From NCBI GenBank assembly GCA_963721645.1, contig CAVRJK010000002.1, forward strand, positions 1,488,001 through 1,552,000: DNA of 64,000 bases. Reading direction: 5' to 3'. Of this stretch, positions 53,616-61,807 are shown one piece after another. The first letter of the stretch is position 1. The number at the start of each line of letters is the position of its first letter. The stretch comes from JALZKA01 sp963721645 (lineage in GTDB: Bacteria > Actinomycetota > Thermoleophilia > Solirubrobacterales > 70-9). The translations under genes and the position numbers were made by a program. The notes under the pieces were generated by a model that had not been told where the DNA came from, ran no database searches, and saw only the letters and a list, made by a program, of their open reading frames with translations.

Positions 53616-54488
53616 TCAGAGAAGCGCCGGAACGGCCGCGTTGCCGGCGATAACGCAGGCGACGGCCAAAGCCACTCCCAGGCCGACGATCCCTGCGATC
53701 TCAATTGACTGAGAGCCGGCGCCGCGAGAGCGCCTGGCCTGAGCCAACAGGAGCGTCAGCACGCCGCCGGCGACAAGGCCGCCCAGATGCCCGCCGACCG
53801 AGATGTTCGGGACGCTGAAAGTGAAAACCAGGTTGATCACGACGAAGAAGCCGATCTGCGAGGCAACGTCGCTTCGGCCCCGATCGCGGGCTTCAAAGAA
53901 GGCGGCGGCCATCAGGCCGAAGACCGCGCCGGAAGCACCCACCGTCAGATCGTTCGGCGACAGAATCAGTGCACCGAGAGAGCCGCCGAGAAGCGAGACG
54001 AAGAAGATGCCGGCAAAGCGCCAGGCCCCGATCGCGCGCTCCAGGAGCGCGCCCAGGAAGTAGAGGGCAAGCATGTTGAGCCCCAGGTGGATCGCCCCGG
54101 AGTGGAGGAACCCGCCCGTGATGATCCGGTAGTACTCGCCCTCCCCCACGCCGATCGCGTCGATGGGCAGGGGTCCGACCTGGCGCCACCCGATCAGCCC
54201 GAAGTCGATGGTCACCGATCCCGCGGGACTGCCGGAGGCGATGTCCATCCCGCCCGCCACCTGAGCGATGAACGCTGCGACGCAAAGCCCGATGAGGCCC
54301 AGGGTCATCGGCTGTGCGCCACCGATCTCGCCCGCAGGCGCCCGGTGAACGCGCGTCGACTGCTTCGAGCACTCGGGACAGCGCATTCCAACGGGCGTCG
54401 AAGTCATGCAATCCGGGCAGATCGGTCGCCCGCAGTTGGAGCAGGCGACGTTGGTCTCTCGGTCCGGATGCCGGTAGCAGGTAGCCAA
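53616..54488 (-). CDS. Rhomboid intramembrane serine protease with N-terminal zinc ribbon
   Basis: Residues 1-45 contain CYRHPDRETNVACSNCGRPI and CPDC...CPECSK, a B-box/zinc-ribbon type Cys/His cluster. The rest is a seven-helix-like membrane domain with the rhomboid signature: GGFLHSGAIHLGLNMLALYF, VGASGAVFGLMAA (catalytic Ser in GASG) and GGHLGGLVAGGVLT (catalytic His). It cleaves membrane proteins within or near the bilayer. The zinc-finger fusion is known in actinobacterial rhomboids. Confidence 0.9.
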   Translation of the reverse strand: MATCYRHPDRETNVACSNCGRPICPDCMTSTPVGMRCPECSKQSTRVHRAPAGEIGGAQPMTLGLIGLCVAAFIAQVAGGMDIASGSPAGSVTIDFGLIGWRQVGPLPIDAIGVGEGEYYRIITGGFLHSGAIHLGLNMLALYFLGALLERAIGAWRFAGIFFVSLLGGSLGALILSPNDLTVGASGAVFGLMAAAFFEARDRGRSDVASQIGFFVVINLVFTFSVPNISVGGHLGGLVAGGVLTLLLAQARRSRGAGSQSIEIAGIVGLGVALAVACVIAGNAAVPALL

Positions 54489-54524
54489 AGGCCGCCGAAA
54501 TCTACTCGGGGAGCGTGCGGGTGA

Positions 54525-55214
54525 TCAGGAGATCTCGACGCCCATGAGGATGGGCTCCGTCGGTTCTTCCGATCCACCCTCCGGCTCACGAGTGATGTAC
54601 ACGCCCTCGGCGCCGTCGAGCGACTCCTCGATCAGGACCTCGCCATCCTCACGGATGTCGAAGGTGCGCGAGGGGGTCATCTCGCCGTCTCGCTGGATCC
54701 AAGCCTGGTAGTCCGTTTCAGGAGGCAGGCCGGGCAGCTTGACGACATGGAGCGTGCCCTCGTCGCCCTTGACCTCGAGGCTGGCCTCCATCTGCGGCCC
54801 GATCTTGGCGAAGCTTTCCGCCTCGTAGAACTCGCTGGCGGGCTCGCTGCCGCCCAGGATCCAGCCAACGCTGATGCCGACTACTACGGCGAAGGACAAA
54901 ACGGCGGCGGTTGCCGGTCGCCAGATCGTCCCCCATAGGCCTCGCTCGGAGCGCTTGCGGGCCCTCTCGGCGCGCTGCTCCGCCTTGATCTCGCCTTCGA
55001 CCTCTCCCATCAGAGAGCGCTTGAGCGATGCCGGCGGCGTGCGCTGGTCGACCGCCAAGGGCAAAAGATCGATGGCCGGGTCAAGCCAATGGAGGTACTC
55101 GCGGCATTCGTCGCAGCCGGCGACGTGGCGCTCGACCTCGAGCTTTTCGGCCAACTCGAGAGCGTCCAGTGCGTAAGCGGCCAGTTCGTCCCTATATGCG
55201 TGGTGTTCGTTCAC
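54525..55214 (-). CDS. RskA-like anti-sigma factor
   Basis: This 229-residue protein has an N-terminal zinc anti-sigma domain (EVERHVAGCDECREYLHWLD, H-x3-C-x2-C), one transmembrane helix (TAAVLSFAVVVGISVGWILG) and the RskA extracytoplasmic domain (VVKLPGLPPETDYQAWIQRD, RTFDIREDGEVLIEESLDGA). It should hold its cognate ECF sigma factor at the membrane until proteolysis. Its ATGA start overlaps the sigma gene stop. Confidence 0.9.
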   Translation of the reverse strand: MNEHHAYRDELAAYALDALELAEKLEVERHVAGCDECREYLHWLDPAIDLLPLAVDQRTPPASLKRSLMGEVEGEIKAEQRAERARKRSERGLWGTIWRPATAAVLSFAVVVGISVGWILGGSEPASEFYEAESFAKIGPQMEASLEVKGDEGTLHVVKLPGLPPETDYQAWIQRDGEMTPSRTFDIREDGEVLIEESLDGAEGVYITREPEGGSEEPTEPILMGVEIS

Positions 55215-55813
55215 GGCAGTGCCTCCGAAGCGTCCCTTATCCCCATCCCCTCTGCAAGAAGCAGGCGGACCTTTTCCAATCCCAGCCGCATCCGTCCCTT
55301 CACCGTGCCGAGAGGCATGCTGAGCATCTCGGCGATCTCCGAGTGAGTGAATCCGCCGAAGTAAGCCAGGCCGATTACCTCCGACTGCTCTTCGGGCAGC
55401 TCGCGAAGTGCGCCCCGGACGCGGCTCGCGGTATCACGGCGGATCGCCTCGGAATCGGTCAACTCTCCCGAATCCTGCGCCTCGAGAGTTGCGTCGTCAT
55501 CGAAGTTGAGCTTGGGCGCCTTGCCCGACTGGCGCCGCAGGGAGTCGATTGAACGATTGCGCACGACGCCGAGCGTCCAGGAGCGAACGCTGCCTCGCGT
55601 GGAGTCGAAGTGGGCGCCGCTCCGCCAGATCGAGAGGAATGACTCCTGCACGACGTCCTCGGCGGCCTCGGGGCTACCGACGATGCGGTGGGCGAGCGAA
55701 TAGGCGGCGCCGCCGTGGCGGTCATAGAGGATCTCGAAGGCCGCAGGGTCCTTGCGCTCGACCAGGACCATGAGGTCCTCGTCTGCAAGTGATATGAGTT
55801 CAGCGCGTTTCAA
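55211..55813 (-). CDS. ECF RNA polymerase sigma factor (SigK-like)
   Basis: The 200-residue sigma-70 ECF protein has region 2 (PAAFEILYDRHGGAAYSLAH, AAEDVVQESFLSIWRSGAHF) and region 4 (LREGALRELPEEQSEVIGLA-type segment, GGFTHSEIAEMLSMPLGTVK). The start appears to be TTG 55813, because EDLMVLVERKDP belongs to the conserved N-terminus; ATG 55771 has a better ribosome-binding site (GAGGA). It is paired with the RskA-like gene by a 4-base overlap. Confidence 0.9.
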   Translation of the reverse strand: MKRAELISLADEDLMVLVERKDPAAFEILYDRHGGAAYSLAHRIVGSPEAAEDVVQESFLSIWRSGAHFDSTRGSVRSWTLGVVRNRSIDSLRRQSGKAPKLNFDDDATLEAQDSGELTDSEAIRRDTASRVRGALRELPEEQSEVIGLAYFGGFTHSEIAEMLSMPLGTVKGRMRLGLEKVRLLLAEGMGIRDASEALP

Positions 55814-55937
55814 AGGAAGTTTCTTGGGTGGGTCTTCGGGATTTCACGAGGTCCACAACCCGTGTCCCGCCACCGGGTCGCGAGCCTCATGAAGCACCTG
55901 TGCGTATATGAATACGGGGGACAGGATTACTTGGATC

Positions 55938-56396
55938 ATGAACGAAGCCACCCCAGCACGCCTTTACGCCACCCTCGTCGGGGGAGCGCTTGTCGTGGCT
56001 GGGATTCTCGGCTTTTTCTACAGCTCGGGTTTCTCGACGGGCAAGGCCGTCGCGCGGGAATCGGATGAGGTCCTCGGCCTCCTCGCAGTGAACGGCTGGC
56101 ACAACCTGATCCACATCGCCACGGGGCTTCTTGGCCTCGCGGCCGCCGCCTACGCGGCGCGGACCTACGCGCTGGCGCTCGGACTCGCCTACACGCTGAT
56201 TTCGATCTGGGGCTTCCTCGTCATCGAGGACGGGTTCGGCTCGCTGCTGTCGACCGTCCCGGTCAACACCGAAGACAACTTCCTCCATCTCATTCTCGGG
56301 CTGACGGGCCTTGCCGCCGGCGCAGCGACAGCAAAGTCTGGCGGCTCCGCGAAACGCACCCGCCGCCCTGCGCGACGGCGCGAACGAGCGTCCTAG
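55938..56396 (+). CDS. DUF4383-type small membrane protein
   Basis: The product of about 152 residues has four helices (ATLVGGALVVAGILGFFYSS, HNLIHIATGLLGLAAAAYAA, YALALGLAYTLISIWGFLVI, NFLHLILGLTGLAAGAATAK) with two conserved HNLIH/NFLHL segments typical of DUF4383. ATG 55938 is the likely start; ATG 55908 is upstream. It is divergent from the SigK-like gene and overlaps the convergent 56393 gene by 4 bases. Its function is unknown. Confidence 0.8.
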   Translation: MNEATPARLYATLVGGALVVAGILGFFYSSGFSTGKAVARESDEVLGLLAVNGWHNLIHIATGLLGLAAAAYAARTYALALGLAYTLISIWGFLVIEDGFGSLLSTVPVNTEDNFLHLILGLTGLAAGAATAKSGGSAKRTRRPARRRERAS

Positions 56397-56737
56397 CGGC
56401 GGAGCTCGCCGCCGAGATCGGAGATCACCCGGCTGGCGTTTGCCCTCAGGCCGTTCGGCTTGCGCCGCCGCCTGGCGCCCACGATCACAAGCGCGCCGGC
56501 TGCGGCGCCTCCAACGGCGACCGCTGCGACGGGTCGCACCCAGTTCCGCGGGTCGCGAAGCGACTGGAGCTCGGAGTCGGTGAGCTCCTCCGCCCAGCTC
56601 CCTAGGGCCGCGGCGGCCTGCTCGGTTATCGCAGAAAGCGTCGTCTCGACGCGACCGGCCAGATCCTCCGGCGGCTCCATCGGACGGAGTGCATCGGCGA
56701 GCAGAGCTTCGAGATCCATCTTCCCCGGGTCACTCAT
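56393..56737 (-). CDS. Small membrane protein following an ECF sigma gene
   Basis: This 114-residue product starts with MSDPGKMDLEALLADALRPM in an 8-base overlap with the sigma gene stop (ATGAGTGA). It has a helical N-terminal half (EDLAGRVETTLSAITEQAAA), one transmembrane helix (VRPVAAVAVGGAAAGALVIV) and a basic tail. There is no zinc-type H-x3-C-x2-C motif. By position it may be a non-zinc anti-sigma factor, but that is an inference. Confidence 0.6.
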   Translation of the reverse strand: MSDPGKMDLEALLADALRPMEPPEDLAGRVETTLSAITEQAAAALGSWAEELTDSELQSLRDPRNWVRPVAAVAVGGAAAGALVIVGARRRRKPNGLRANASRVISDLGGELRR

Positions 56738-57287
56738 CGCGAGCCTCTCCGCGCTCGGCGTCCATCTGCTCCTCCAGCTGCCTGAGCGCCCGATGGATGA
56801 GCACCTTCGTGGCGCCATCGGTCTTGCCCATGGCACGCGCAATCTCGCGGTTGTCCATCCCGAGCGCAAATCGCATGATGAGCGCTTCGCGGCGCTCCTC
56901 CGGCAGCCCGTCGAGCTTTCGCATGAGGAGACGCAACTCCTCGCGTCCCTCGACCACCCGCTCGGTCGTGTGCGGATGCGCCGGGGGCTCCACCGCCTCG
57001 ATGTTCGATTCCGGCCGGCGCGCACGGTCGCGGTAGAGGTTGGACGCGAGGTTGTGCGCGATGCGGATGAGCCACGGGCGCATCGGCCTTCCCGCGGACT
57101 CGCGGCGAGCCCTCTCGAAGTGACGGTAGGCCTGCAGGAAGGCCTGTTCGGTCAGATCCTCCGCGTCGTGGTGGTTGCCCACCCGGTAGTACGCATAGGA
57201 GTAGACGTCGCGAAGATGGGCGCGGTAGAGGTCGGAGAACTCGCGGTCGAGCTCCGCCTTGGAGATCGGTTCGTCCCCCGGGGTCAT
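56730..57287 (-). CDS. ECF RNA polymerase sigma factor
   Basis: The 185-residue protein has region 2 (FSDLYRAHLRDVYSYAYYRV, HHDAEDLTEQAFLQAYRHF, RPWLIRIAHNLASNLYRDRA) and region 4 (LDGLPEERREALIMRFALGM, DNREIARAMGKTDGATKVLI). It starts at ATG 57287, 24 bp after the plsC-gpsA stop on the same strand. The next gene overlaps its end, giving a two-gene sigma module. Confidence 0.9.
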   Translation of the reverse strand: MTPGDEPISKAELDREFSDLYRAHLRDVYSYAYYRVGNHHDAEDLTEQAFLQAYRHFERARRESAGRPMRPWLIRIAHNLASNLYRDRARRPESNIEAVEPPAHPHTTERVVEGREELRLLMRKLDGLPEERREALIMRFALGMDNREIARAMGKTDGATKVLIHRALRQLEEQMDAERGEARDE

Positions 57288-57311
57288 GGGGTGAGCGTAT
57301 GGCGTTGCTAC

Positions 57312-59024
57312 TCATGCCGCCCTCTTCGTGCGCTGCGCTCGGCGGAGTCCTGCAATCCACTCGCCGGCCGTGATCTCGCCCGCGATCAGCGAGGCGAGTC
57401 CGACCAGCCGGGGGGCGTCGATGCCCGCTCGGACGACCGTTTCCGCGATCAGCGGAACCGAATCGAGCCCCTCGGAGGCCTGGCCGATCTTTCCGGGGAT
57501 CTGTTCGGCGGGCATGCCCTTGCCCAAGAGCTCTCCGGCCTGGCGGTTGCGGCTGCCCGGTGCCAGGATCGTCGCCGTCAGATCGCCAACGCCGGCGAGC
57601 CCGGCGAAAGTTTCGGGCTGGGCGCCGCGAAGGACTCCGTAGTCGATGCACTCGGCCCACACCCCGGCCGCAGCGATCCCGGCCGCGTTCAAGCCGTGCG
57701 GCTCCGCGGCAGCGGCGGCGAGGGCGGCGGCGTTCTTGGCCACGCCTGCCATCTCCACCCCGACGACGTCGTCCGTCCTCTCGCACACCAGGCCAGCGCG
57801 ATCGAAGACTTCGCCGAGTTGCACGCGCAGGTCGGCGTCGGCCGAACCGAGTACCAGCGCCGCCATGCCGGCAGCCGCCTCTCGTGCGTGCGCGGGACCG
57901 CCGAGACAGGCGATCGCGCGAGCCCGGACACGCTCAGAGACGTAATCGGTGGGCAGGAGCCCCATCGGCTGGATCAATCCCTTGGACAGCAATAGGACGG
58001 CTGCCCGCGAACCGATTTTGTCGGAGTAGGTGCCGACCGCCTGCGGGATCGCCTTGGAGGGGATGGCAAGGCACACGAGGTCGCATCCGGCGAGTTCGAT
58101 GTCCGCGGCCTTCTTGACCTCCACGCCTTCGGGGATCTTGACCCCGGGCAGATACTTCTCGTTCTCGCGGCGCTTGGAGATCTCGGCCGCCTTGGACTCG
58201 TCGCGGGTGCCCAGCTGAACTTCCAGACCTCCGCGGGCAAGGAGGGCTGCGACCGCGGTCCCCCAGCTGCCGGCGCCGATCACCGCCGCCTTTCGCAGTG
58301 GCGGCAGACCACCCAGGTACTCCCACTGAAGCTCGATGTTCGGCCAGATCCGCTCGGTGACGGTCTGGGCGAGGCTGGGCGACGGACGCTCGGTCTGCGG
58401 AAAGGTCATCGCCGAACCGGCGCGCAGCCGGACCTTGCGGGGCCGGATCTTCCACCCGGAGCGGACGTGCTCGGTACCGATCACCGCCACCGGCATGACC
58501 GGCACACCCGATTCGAGGGCGAGCCTGCCGACACCGCGCTTGGGGCGGGCCAGGGCACCCTGGCGGATACGGGTCCCTTCGGGAAAGATGACCACGGTGC
58601 CGCCCCGCTCGACGGCGAGCCGCGCAGTTTCGACCGCTGTTTCGTCCGACTGGCCTCGGCGAATCGGGAAGGCACCCAGGCGGTTCAGGAACCAGCCCTG
58701 CCAGCGCTTCTCGAACAGCTCGATCTTGGCGACGAACTGGAACGAGCGGCGCCAAGGCAGGAGCGCGCCGATCAGAAAGGGGTCGAGGAAGCTCCGGTGG
58801 TTTGAGGCGACGATGAGGCCGCCCTTGAAGCGTGCGTGCTCACGGCCCTGCCTCTCGAGCCGGAACCAGACGAGGAAGAACGGCAAGAAGATGCAGCGAA
58901 CGATCGTGTAGAGGAACCGGTTCGTGCCGTGTTCGCGCGCGAAGCGGTGATACGCGTCGAAGCGCTCCTGGGTTATGACCTCGTCACCGCGTGGCGGCGG
59001 CGAGGCTCGCGGACGATCCTCCAT
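57312..59024 (-). CDS. Fused lysophosphatidic acid acyltransferase and glycerol-3-phosphate dehydrogenase (PlsC-GpsA)
   Basis: Residues 35-235 are a PlsC domain: IVASNHRSFLDPFLIGALLP gives the HX4D catalytic pair (His76, Asp81), and GGTVVIFPEGTRIRQGALAR contains FPEGTR. From residue 245 a complete NAD(P)-dependent glycerol-3-phosphate dehydrogenase follows: AAVIGAGSWGTAVAALLARG, LVCLAIPSKAIPQAV, GVAKNAAALAAAAAEPHGLN (Lys-Asn active site) and AGVGDLTATILAPGSRNRQA. One polypeptide thus carries two steps of phosphatidic acid synthesis, though not the intermediate acyltransferase step. The frame is continuous with no internal stop. Confidence 0.9.
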   Translation of the reverse strand: MEDRPRASPPPRGDEVITQERFDAYHRFAREHGTNRFLYTIVRCIFLPFFLVWFRLERQGREHARFKGGLIVASNHRSFLDPFLIGALLPWRRSFQFVAKIELFEKRWQGWFLNRLGAFPIRRGQSDETAVETARLAVERGGTVVIFPEGTRIRQGALARPKRGVGRLALESGVPVMPVAVIGTEHVRSGWKIRPRKVRLRAGSAMTFPQTERPSPSLAQTVTERIWPNIELQWEYLGGLPPLRKAAVIGAGSWGTAVAALLARGGLEVQLGTRDESKAAEISKRRENEKYLPGVKIPEGVEVKKAADIELAGCDLVCLAIPSKAIPQAVGTYSDKIGSRAAVLLLSKGLIQPMGLLPTDYVSERVRARAIACLGGPAHAREAAAGMAALVLGSADADLRVQLGEVFDRAGLVCERTDDVVGVEMAGVAKNAAALAAAAAEPHGLNAAGIAAAGVWAECIDYGVLRGAQPETFAGLAGVGDLTATILAPGSRNRQAGELLGKGMPAEQIPGKIGQASEGLDSVPLIAETVVRAGIDAPRLVGLASLIAGEITAGEWIAGLRRAQRTKRAA

Positions 59025-59054
59025 CCACTTGCCTACACGCCTGAGCGTGCGTGG

Positions 59055-60048
59055 TTACCAGGCGGATTCGATGATTCTTCGGAGCTCGTCGCGATCCGGC
59101 GTCTCCGGCGTCGATTTCAGCTCGCCGCGCGCTTCGATCGCGTCCAGTGCGTCATCGAGCTTCGCGCGCTCCGCTCCGACCTCGCCGAGCGAGCGCCGGC
59201 CGGCCGAAAGGCCCTCGATCCGGCTTGGCAGAGCGGCGGGGGCGGTCCCGAGCGCGCCGCCCAACGCCGCCATCTCGTCGGGCGCCCTGCGGCAAAAGGG
59301 CCTCGATCACCCTCGGCAGGATCGCGGCGTTGGTCTCCGCATGCGGAACGCGAAGCACGCGGACCAGGCTCTGGCAGATCACATGGTGAAGCGAGAAACC
59401 CGCGGTGTCGATCGCGTATCCCGCCAGAAGCGACCCGAGCGCCAGGTCGCGGCGGACACCCTCGTCCACACCATTGGCGATGAGACGCGCGCTCTCGAGC
59501 GCCGCCATCCGCGAGACCGGGTGGGCGCGAGGGGTGTAGAGGCTGTCCGCGGCATGCGCAAGGGCGTTCATCGCCGAGGCGCGCCGTTCGTGATCCGGCT
59601 GGGCGGTCATCGCGTCCGGGTCGGCGATAACAAGAACAGGGCGGCTCCGGGCGTCGGCCTTGTGGCCGTCGGGCAGCTTGTGAATCCTCGTCATCTCGGC
59701 ACCCGAGAGGGTGGTCGGGATTGCAGCGACCCGCGCTCCCTTGACCGCCGCAATCGCCTTGGCCGTGTCGATCACACGCCCGCCGCCGAAGGCGACAAGG
59801 GTGTCGGAGCTGACCGCTCCGATCAGATCGGCCGAGATCTCGTTGACGGCACCGGGCGGCACCTCGTGGACCCGGCTCGCATTCCCGGCCAGCGCTGCCG
59901 GCGAGCCGGCGAGCGCCCGCCCGGTCGAGAACAGCTCATAAGAGCCCCAGCCGAGGTCAGAGAGCGTGCCTGGAATCGCATCCAGCGCGCCGTCGGCGAA
60001 GCGGATCGTGCGGTCGCCGTCATGCCAGTCGATGTCGCGCTCGTCCAA
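59055..60048 (-). pseudogene. Iron-containing alcohol dehydrogenase/maleylacetate reductase-like enzyme, frameshifted
   Basis: The N-terminal 265 residues show the family's NAD site (LVAFGGGRVIDTAKAIAAVK), IPTTLSGAEMTRIHKL and the metal-binding His residues in SAMNALAHAADSLYTPRAHP and LHHVICQSLVRVLRVPHAET. After AILPRVIEALLPQGA the frame changes at about 59281. Another frame continues with DEMAALGGALGTAPAALPSR and ends at 59055 (LRRIIESAW). One extra base is enough to explain this. The start is TTG 60048, one base after the tRNA-Thr 3' end. The substrate is unknown; maleylacetate or another short ketone/aldehyde is plausible. Confidence 0.75.
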
Positions 60049-60049
60049 G

Positions 60050-60122
60050 AGCCCGCCCCCGGAATCGAACCGAGAACCTCTCGATTACAAATCGAGTGCT
60101 CTGCCAGTTGAGCTAGGCGGGC
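60050..60122 (-). tRNA. tRNA-Thr(TGT)
   Basis: A full cloverleaf folds on the minus strand. The acceptor arm is GCCCGCC/GGCGGGC, the D arm is GCTC-N-GAGC, the anticodon stem CTCGA/TCGAG carries the loop TTTGTAA with anticodon TGT, and the T arm has GGTTCGATTCC. It is 73 bases long with discriminator T, and the CCA is not encoded. It reads ACA threonine codons. Confidence 0.95.
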
Positions 60123-60152
60123 CTGTCCCCCACCCATTATCGCGACCCGGCG

Positions 60153-60235
60153 AAACGTCCCGCGTCACCTCTATCCATCCCGTCGACAGACTCGAACGTC
60201 CCACGCTTCCCGTATGAGAGGTGATCGGGACGTTT
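60153..60235. repeat. Long inverted repeat between tRNA-Thr and sigH
   Basis: The arm at 60153-60172 (AAACGTCCCGCGTCACCTCT) matches the reverse complement of 60217-60235, with one small mismatch/gap, and 44 bases between. A third partial copy of the GAACGTCCC core lies in the loop at 60194-60202. The arms begin 6 bases after the sigH stop, so it could be its terminator. Confidence 0.7.
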
Positions 60236-60240
60236 AGTGC

Positions 60241-60948
60241 CTAGGCCAAGACCTCGCGACCCGAGATGTGCGCGGAGACCTTGCGCTTTACGCGCTGGAG
60301 GGCGTTGTCGACCGTCTTCGTGTCGCACTCGAGCCGCTCGGCGACCACTTCGTAGGAGTAGCCGTCGAGGTAGAGCGAGAGGACCTCGCTCTCGAGCTCG
60401 GAGAGAACGTCGCCGAGGCAGGCCACCAGGCTTGACAGCTCCTCTGATGCGATCACGCGATCCGCGGGATCATCAGAGATCGGGCCGGGCAGGATGTCCT
60501 CCAGCGTCGTATCCGAGTCGCCGGCGGCGGCCGGCGTCTGCGCAAACGAGACGTACTGGTTGAGCGGTGCGTGCTTGTTGCGGCTCGCGGTCTTGACCGC
60601 GGTGATGATCTGGCGGGTGATGCAGAGCTCCGCAAAGTTGCGAAAGCTCGACTCGCGGTCCGTGCGGTAGTCGCGGATCGCCTTGTAGAGACCCACGGTG
60701 CCTTCCTGAATGAGGTCGTCGGAGTCGCCTCCGAGGAGGAAGTACGAGGACGCCTTGAGTCGGACGAATCCGCGATAACGGCGGATGAGCCGGTCGTACG
60801 CATCGGCCGATCCTCGCTTGGCGAGGGCCACGAGGTAGTGATCATCAAGCTCACCTTGAGCCTCAGATCTCCGGGTGCGAGCGGTAGCGGCGGCGCCCGC
60901 GGGAGCAGCCTGGGGGACGTTGACAGCATGGGAAGTAGAAACAGCCAC
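60241..60948 (-). CDS. sigH: Sigma factor of the SigH (Spo0H-like) family
   Basis: The 235-residue sigma factor has region 1.2/2 (ELDDHYLVALAKRGSADAYD, GFVRLKASSYFLLGGDSDDL, IQEGTVGLYKAIRDYRTDRE, SSFRNFAELCITRQIITAVK) and region 4 (LSELESEVLSLYLDGYSYEV, VAERLECDTKTVDNALQRVK), close to the sporulation/stress SigH family. It starts at GTG 60948 with AGAGGA 6 bases upstream, and a clear promoter lies at 61064-61093. Confidence 0.93.
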   Translation of the reverse strand: MAVSTSHAVNVPQAAPAGAAATARTRRSEAQGELDDHYLVALAKRGSADAYDRLIRRYRGFVRLKASSYFLLGGDSDDLIQEGTVGLYKAIRDYRTDRESSFRNFAELCITRQIITAVKTASRNKHAPLNQYVSFAQTPAAAGDSDTTLEDILPGPISDDPADRVIASEELSSLVACLGDVLSELESEVLSLYLDGYSYEVVAERLECDTKTVDNALQRVKRKVSAHISGREVLA

Positions 60949-61063
60949 GCGAATTCCTCTCGGTTGAATTCGGTGGCGCCACTCCTCCCCGGGGGCGCCC
61001 CTCTAATGAGATCTCCATCGGTCAAGTCAGCCTCGACCTTTAGTTCACCCTTACTTGCGTGTA

Positions 61064-61093
61064 AGTCTAGGCAGGTAAGCGTAGTTCTGTCAA
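61064..61093 (-). promoter_or_regulatory. Promoter of sigH with downstream inverted repeat
   Basis: On the minus strand TTGACA (61088-61093) and TAGACT (61064-61069) are 18 bases apart, 115 bases before the GTG. Downstream and overlapping the -10 is CTTAC-TTGCGT-GTAAG (61050-61065), an inverted repeat that could bind a regulator. CTTAC also recurs in the spacer region. The 200-base leader between rlmB and sigH has no other gene. Confidence 0.6.
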
Positions 61094-61150
61094 CCCCGAC
61101 CTCGAAATGCAATTCCCGTTGCAACCGGCGAGGTCCGTCCGGGCCGCTCT

Positions 61151-61807
61151 TTACGCATCCCTCTGGCGGACCGCCTCGAACATGAGCACGGCGGCCGCGG
61201 CCGACACGTTGAGGGAGGCCGCCCTCCCCCGCAGGGGAATCGAGACGAGCAGATCGCATGCGCTCGCGACGCGTGGGCGAAGTCCGGAGCCCTCGCTTCC
61301 CATGACCAGGATCACCGATCCCGTGAGGTCGGTTGACGTATAGGTCTCGGACCCGTCGGCGGCTGTTCCATAGATCCAGACGCCATCGCGGGCCTTCGCC
61401 GATTCGAGCCAGTCGGCCAGATTTCGCACCCGCGCCACGGCCAGGTGCTCGACCGCTCCCGCCGAGGCCTTGCAGACGGCAGGGGTCACCGCGGCCGCGC
61501 GGCGGTCCGGGATCACGAGACCGGTGGCGCCGGCCGCCTCAGCCGAACGGCACACCGCTCCGAGGTTGTGGGGGTCTTGAACCTGGTCGAGCGCAACGAT
61601 CATCGCGTTCGGAACCTCGAGCAGGTCATCGGCGTCCGCGTAGGGATACGGCTCGACCTCGGCGACGATCCCCTGGTGGTCGGGTGACCCCGCGAGCCTC
61701 GTGAGCTCGTCCGGGCTCGCGTCGTCGGCGGTCACCACTCGCAGCACTCTCCGCCGACCGCGCTCGGCCTCCGCGACCGGGCGCTTGCCGTAGACGACGT
61801 CAGCCAC
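61151..61807 (-). CDS. rlmB: TrmH/SpoU-family rRNA 2'-O-methyltransferase (RlmB-like)
   Basis: Of about 218 residues, the SPOUT fold shows ALDQVQDPHNLGAVCRSAEA, GATGLVIPDRRAAAVTPAVC, KASAGAVEHLAVARV, VILVMGSEGSGLRPRVASAC and SIPLRGRAASLNVSAAAAVL, the motif 1-3 set with knot. It methylates G2251-like ribose in 23S rRNA. I chose GTG 61807 (VADVVYGKRPVAEA), overlapping the cysS stop by 8 bases; the longer frame lies inside cysS. Confidence 0.9.
   Translation of the reverse strand: MADVVYGKRPVAEAERGRRRVLRVVTADDASPDELTRLAGSPDHQGIVAEVEPYPYADADDLLEVPNAMIVALDQVQDPHNLGAVCRSAEAAGATGLVIPDRRAAAVTPAVCKASAGAVEHLAVARVRNLADWLESAKARDGVWIYGTAADGSETYTSTDLTGSVILVMGSEGSGLRPRVASACDLLVSIPLRGRAASLNVSAAAAVLMFEAVRQRDA

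Noticed and set aside
60153..60235. Attachment site of an integrated element next to tRNA-Thr
   Set aside because: The arms do not match the tRNA 3' end, no integrase is near, and both sides hold housekeeping genes.
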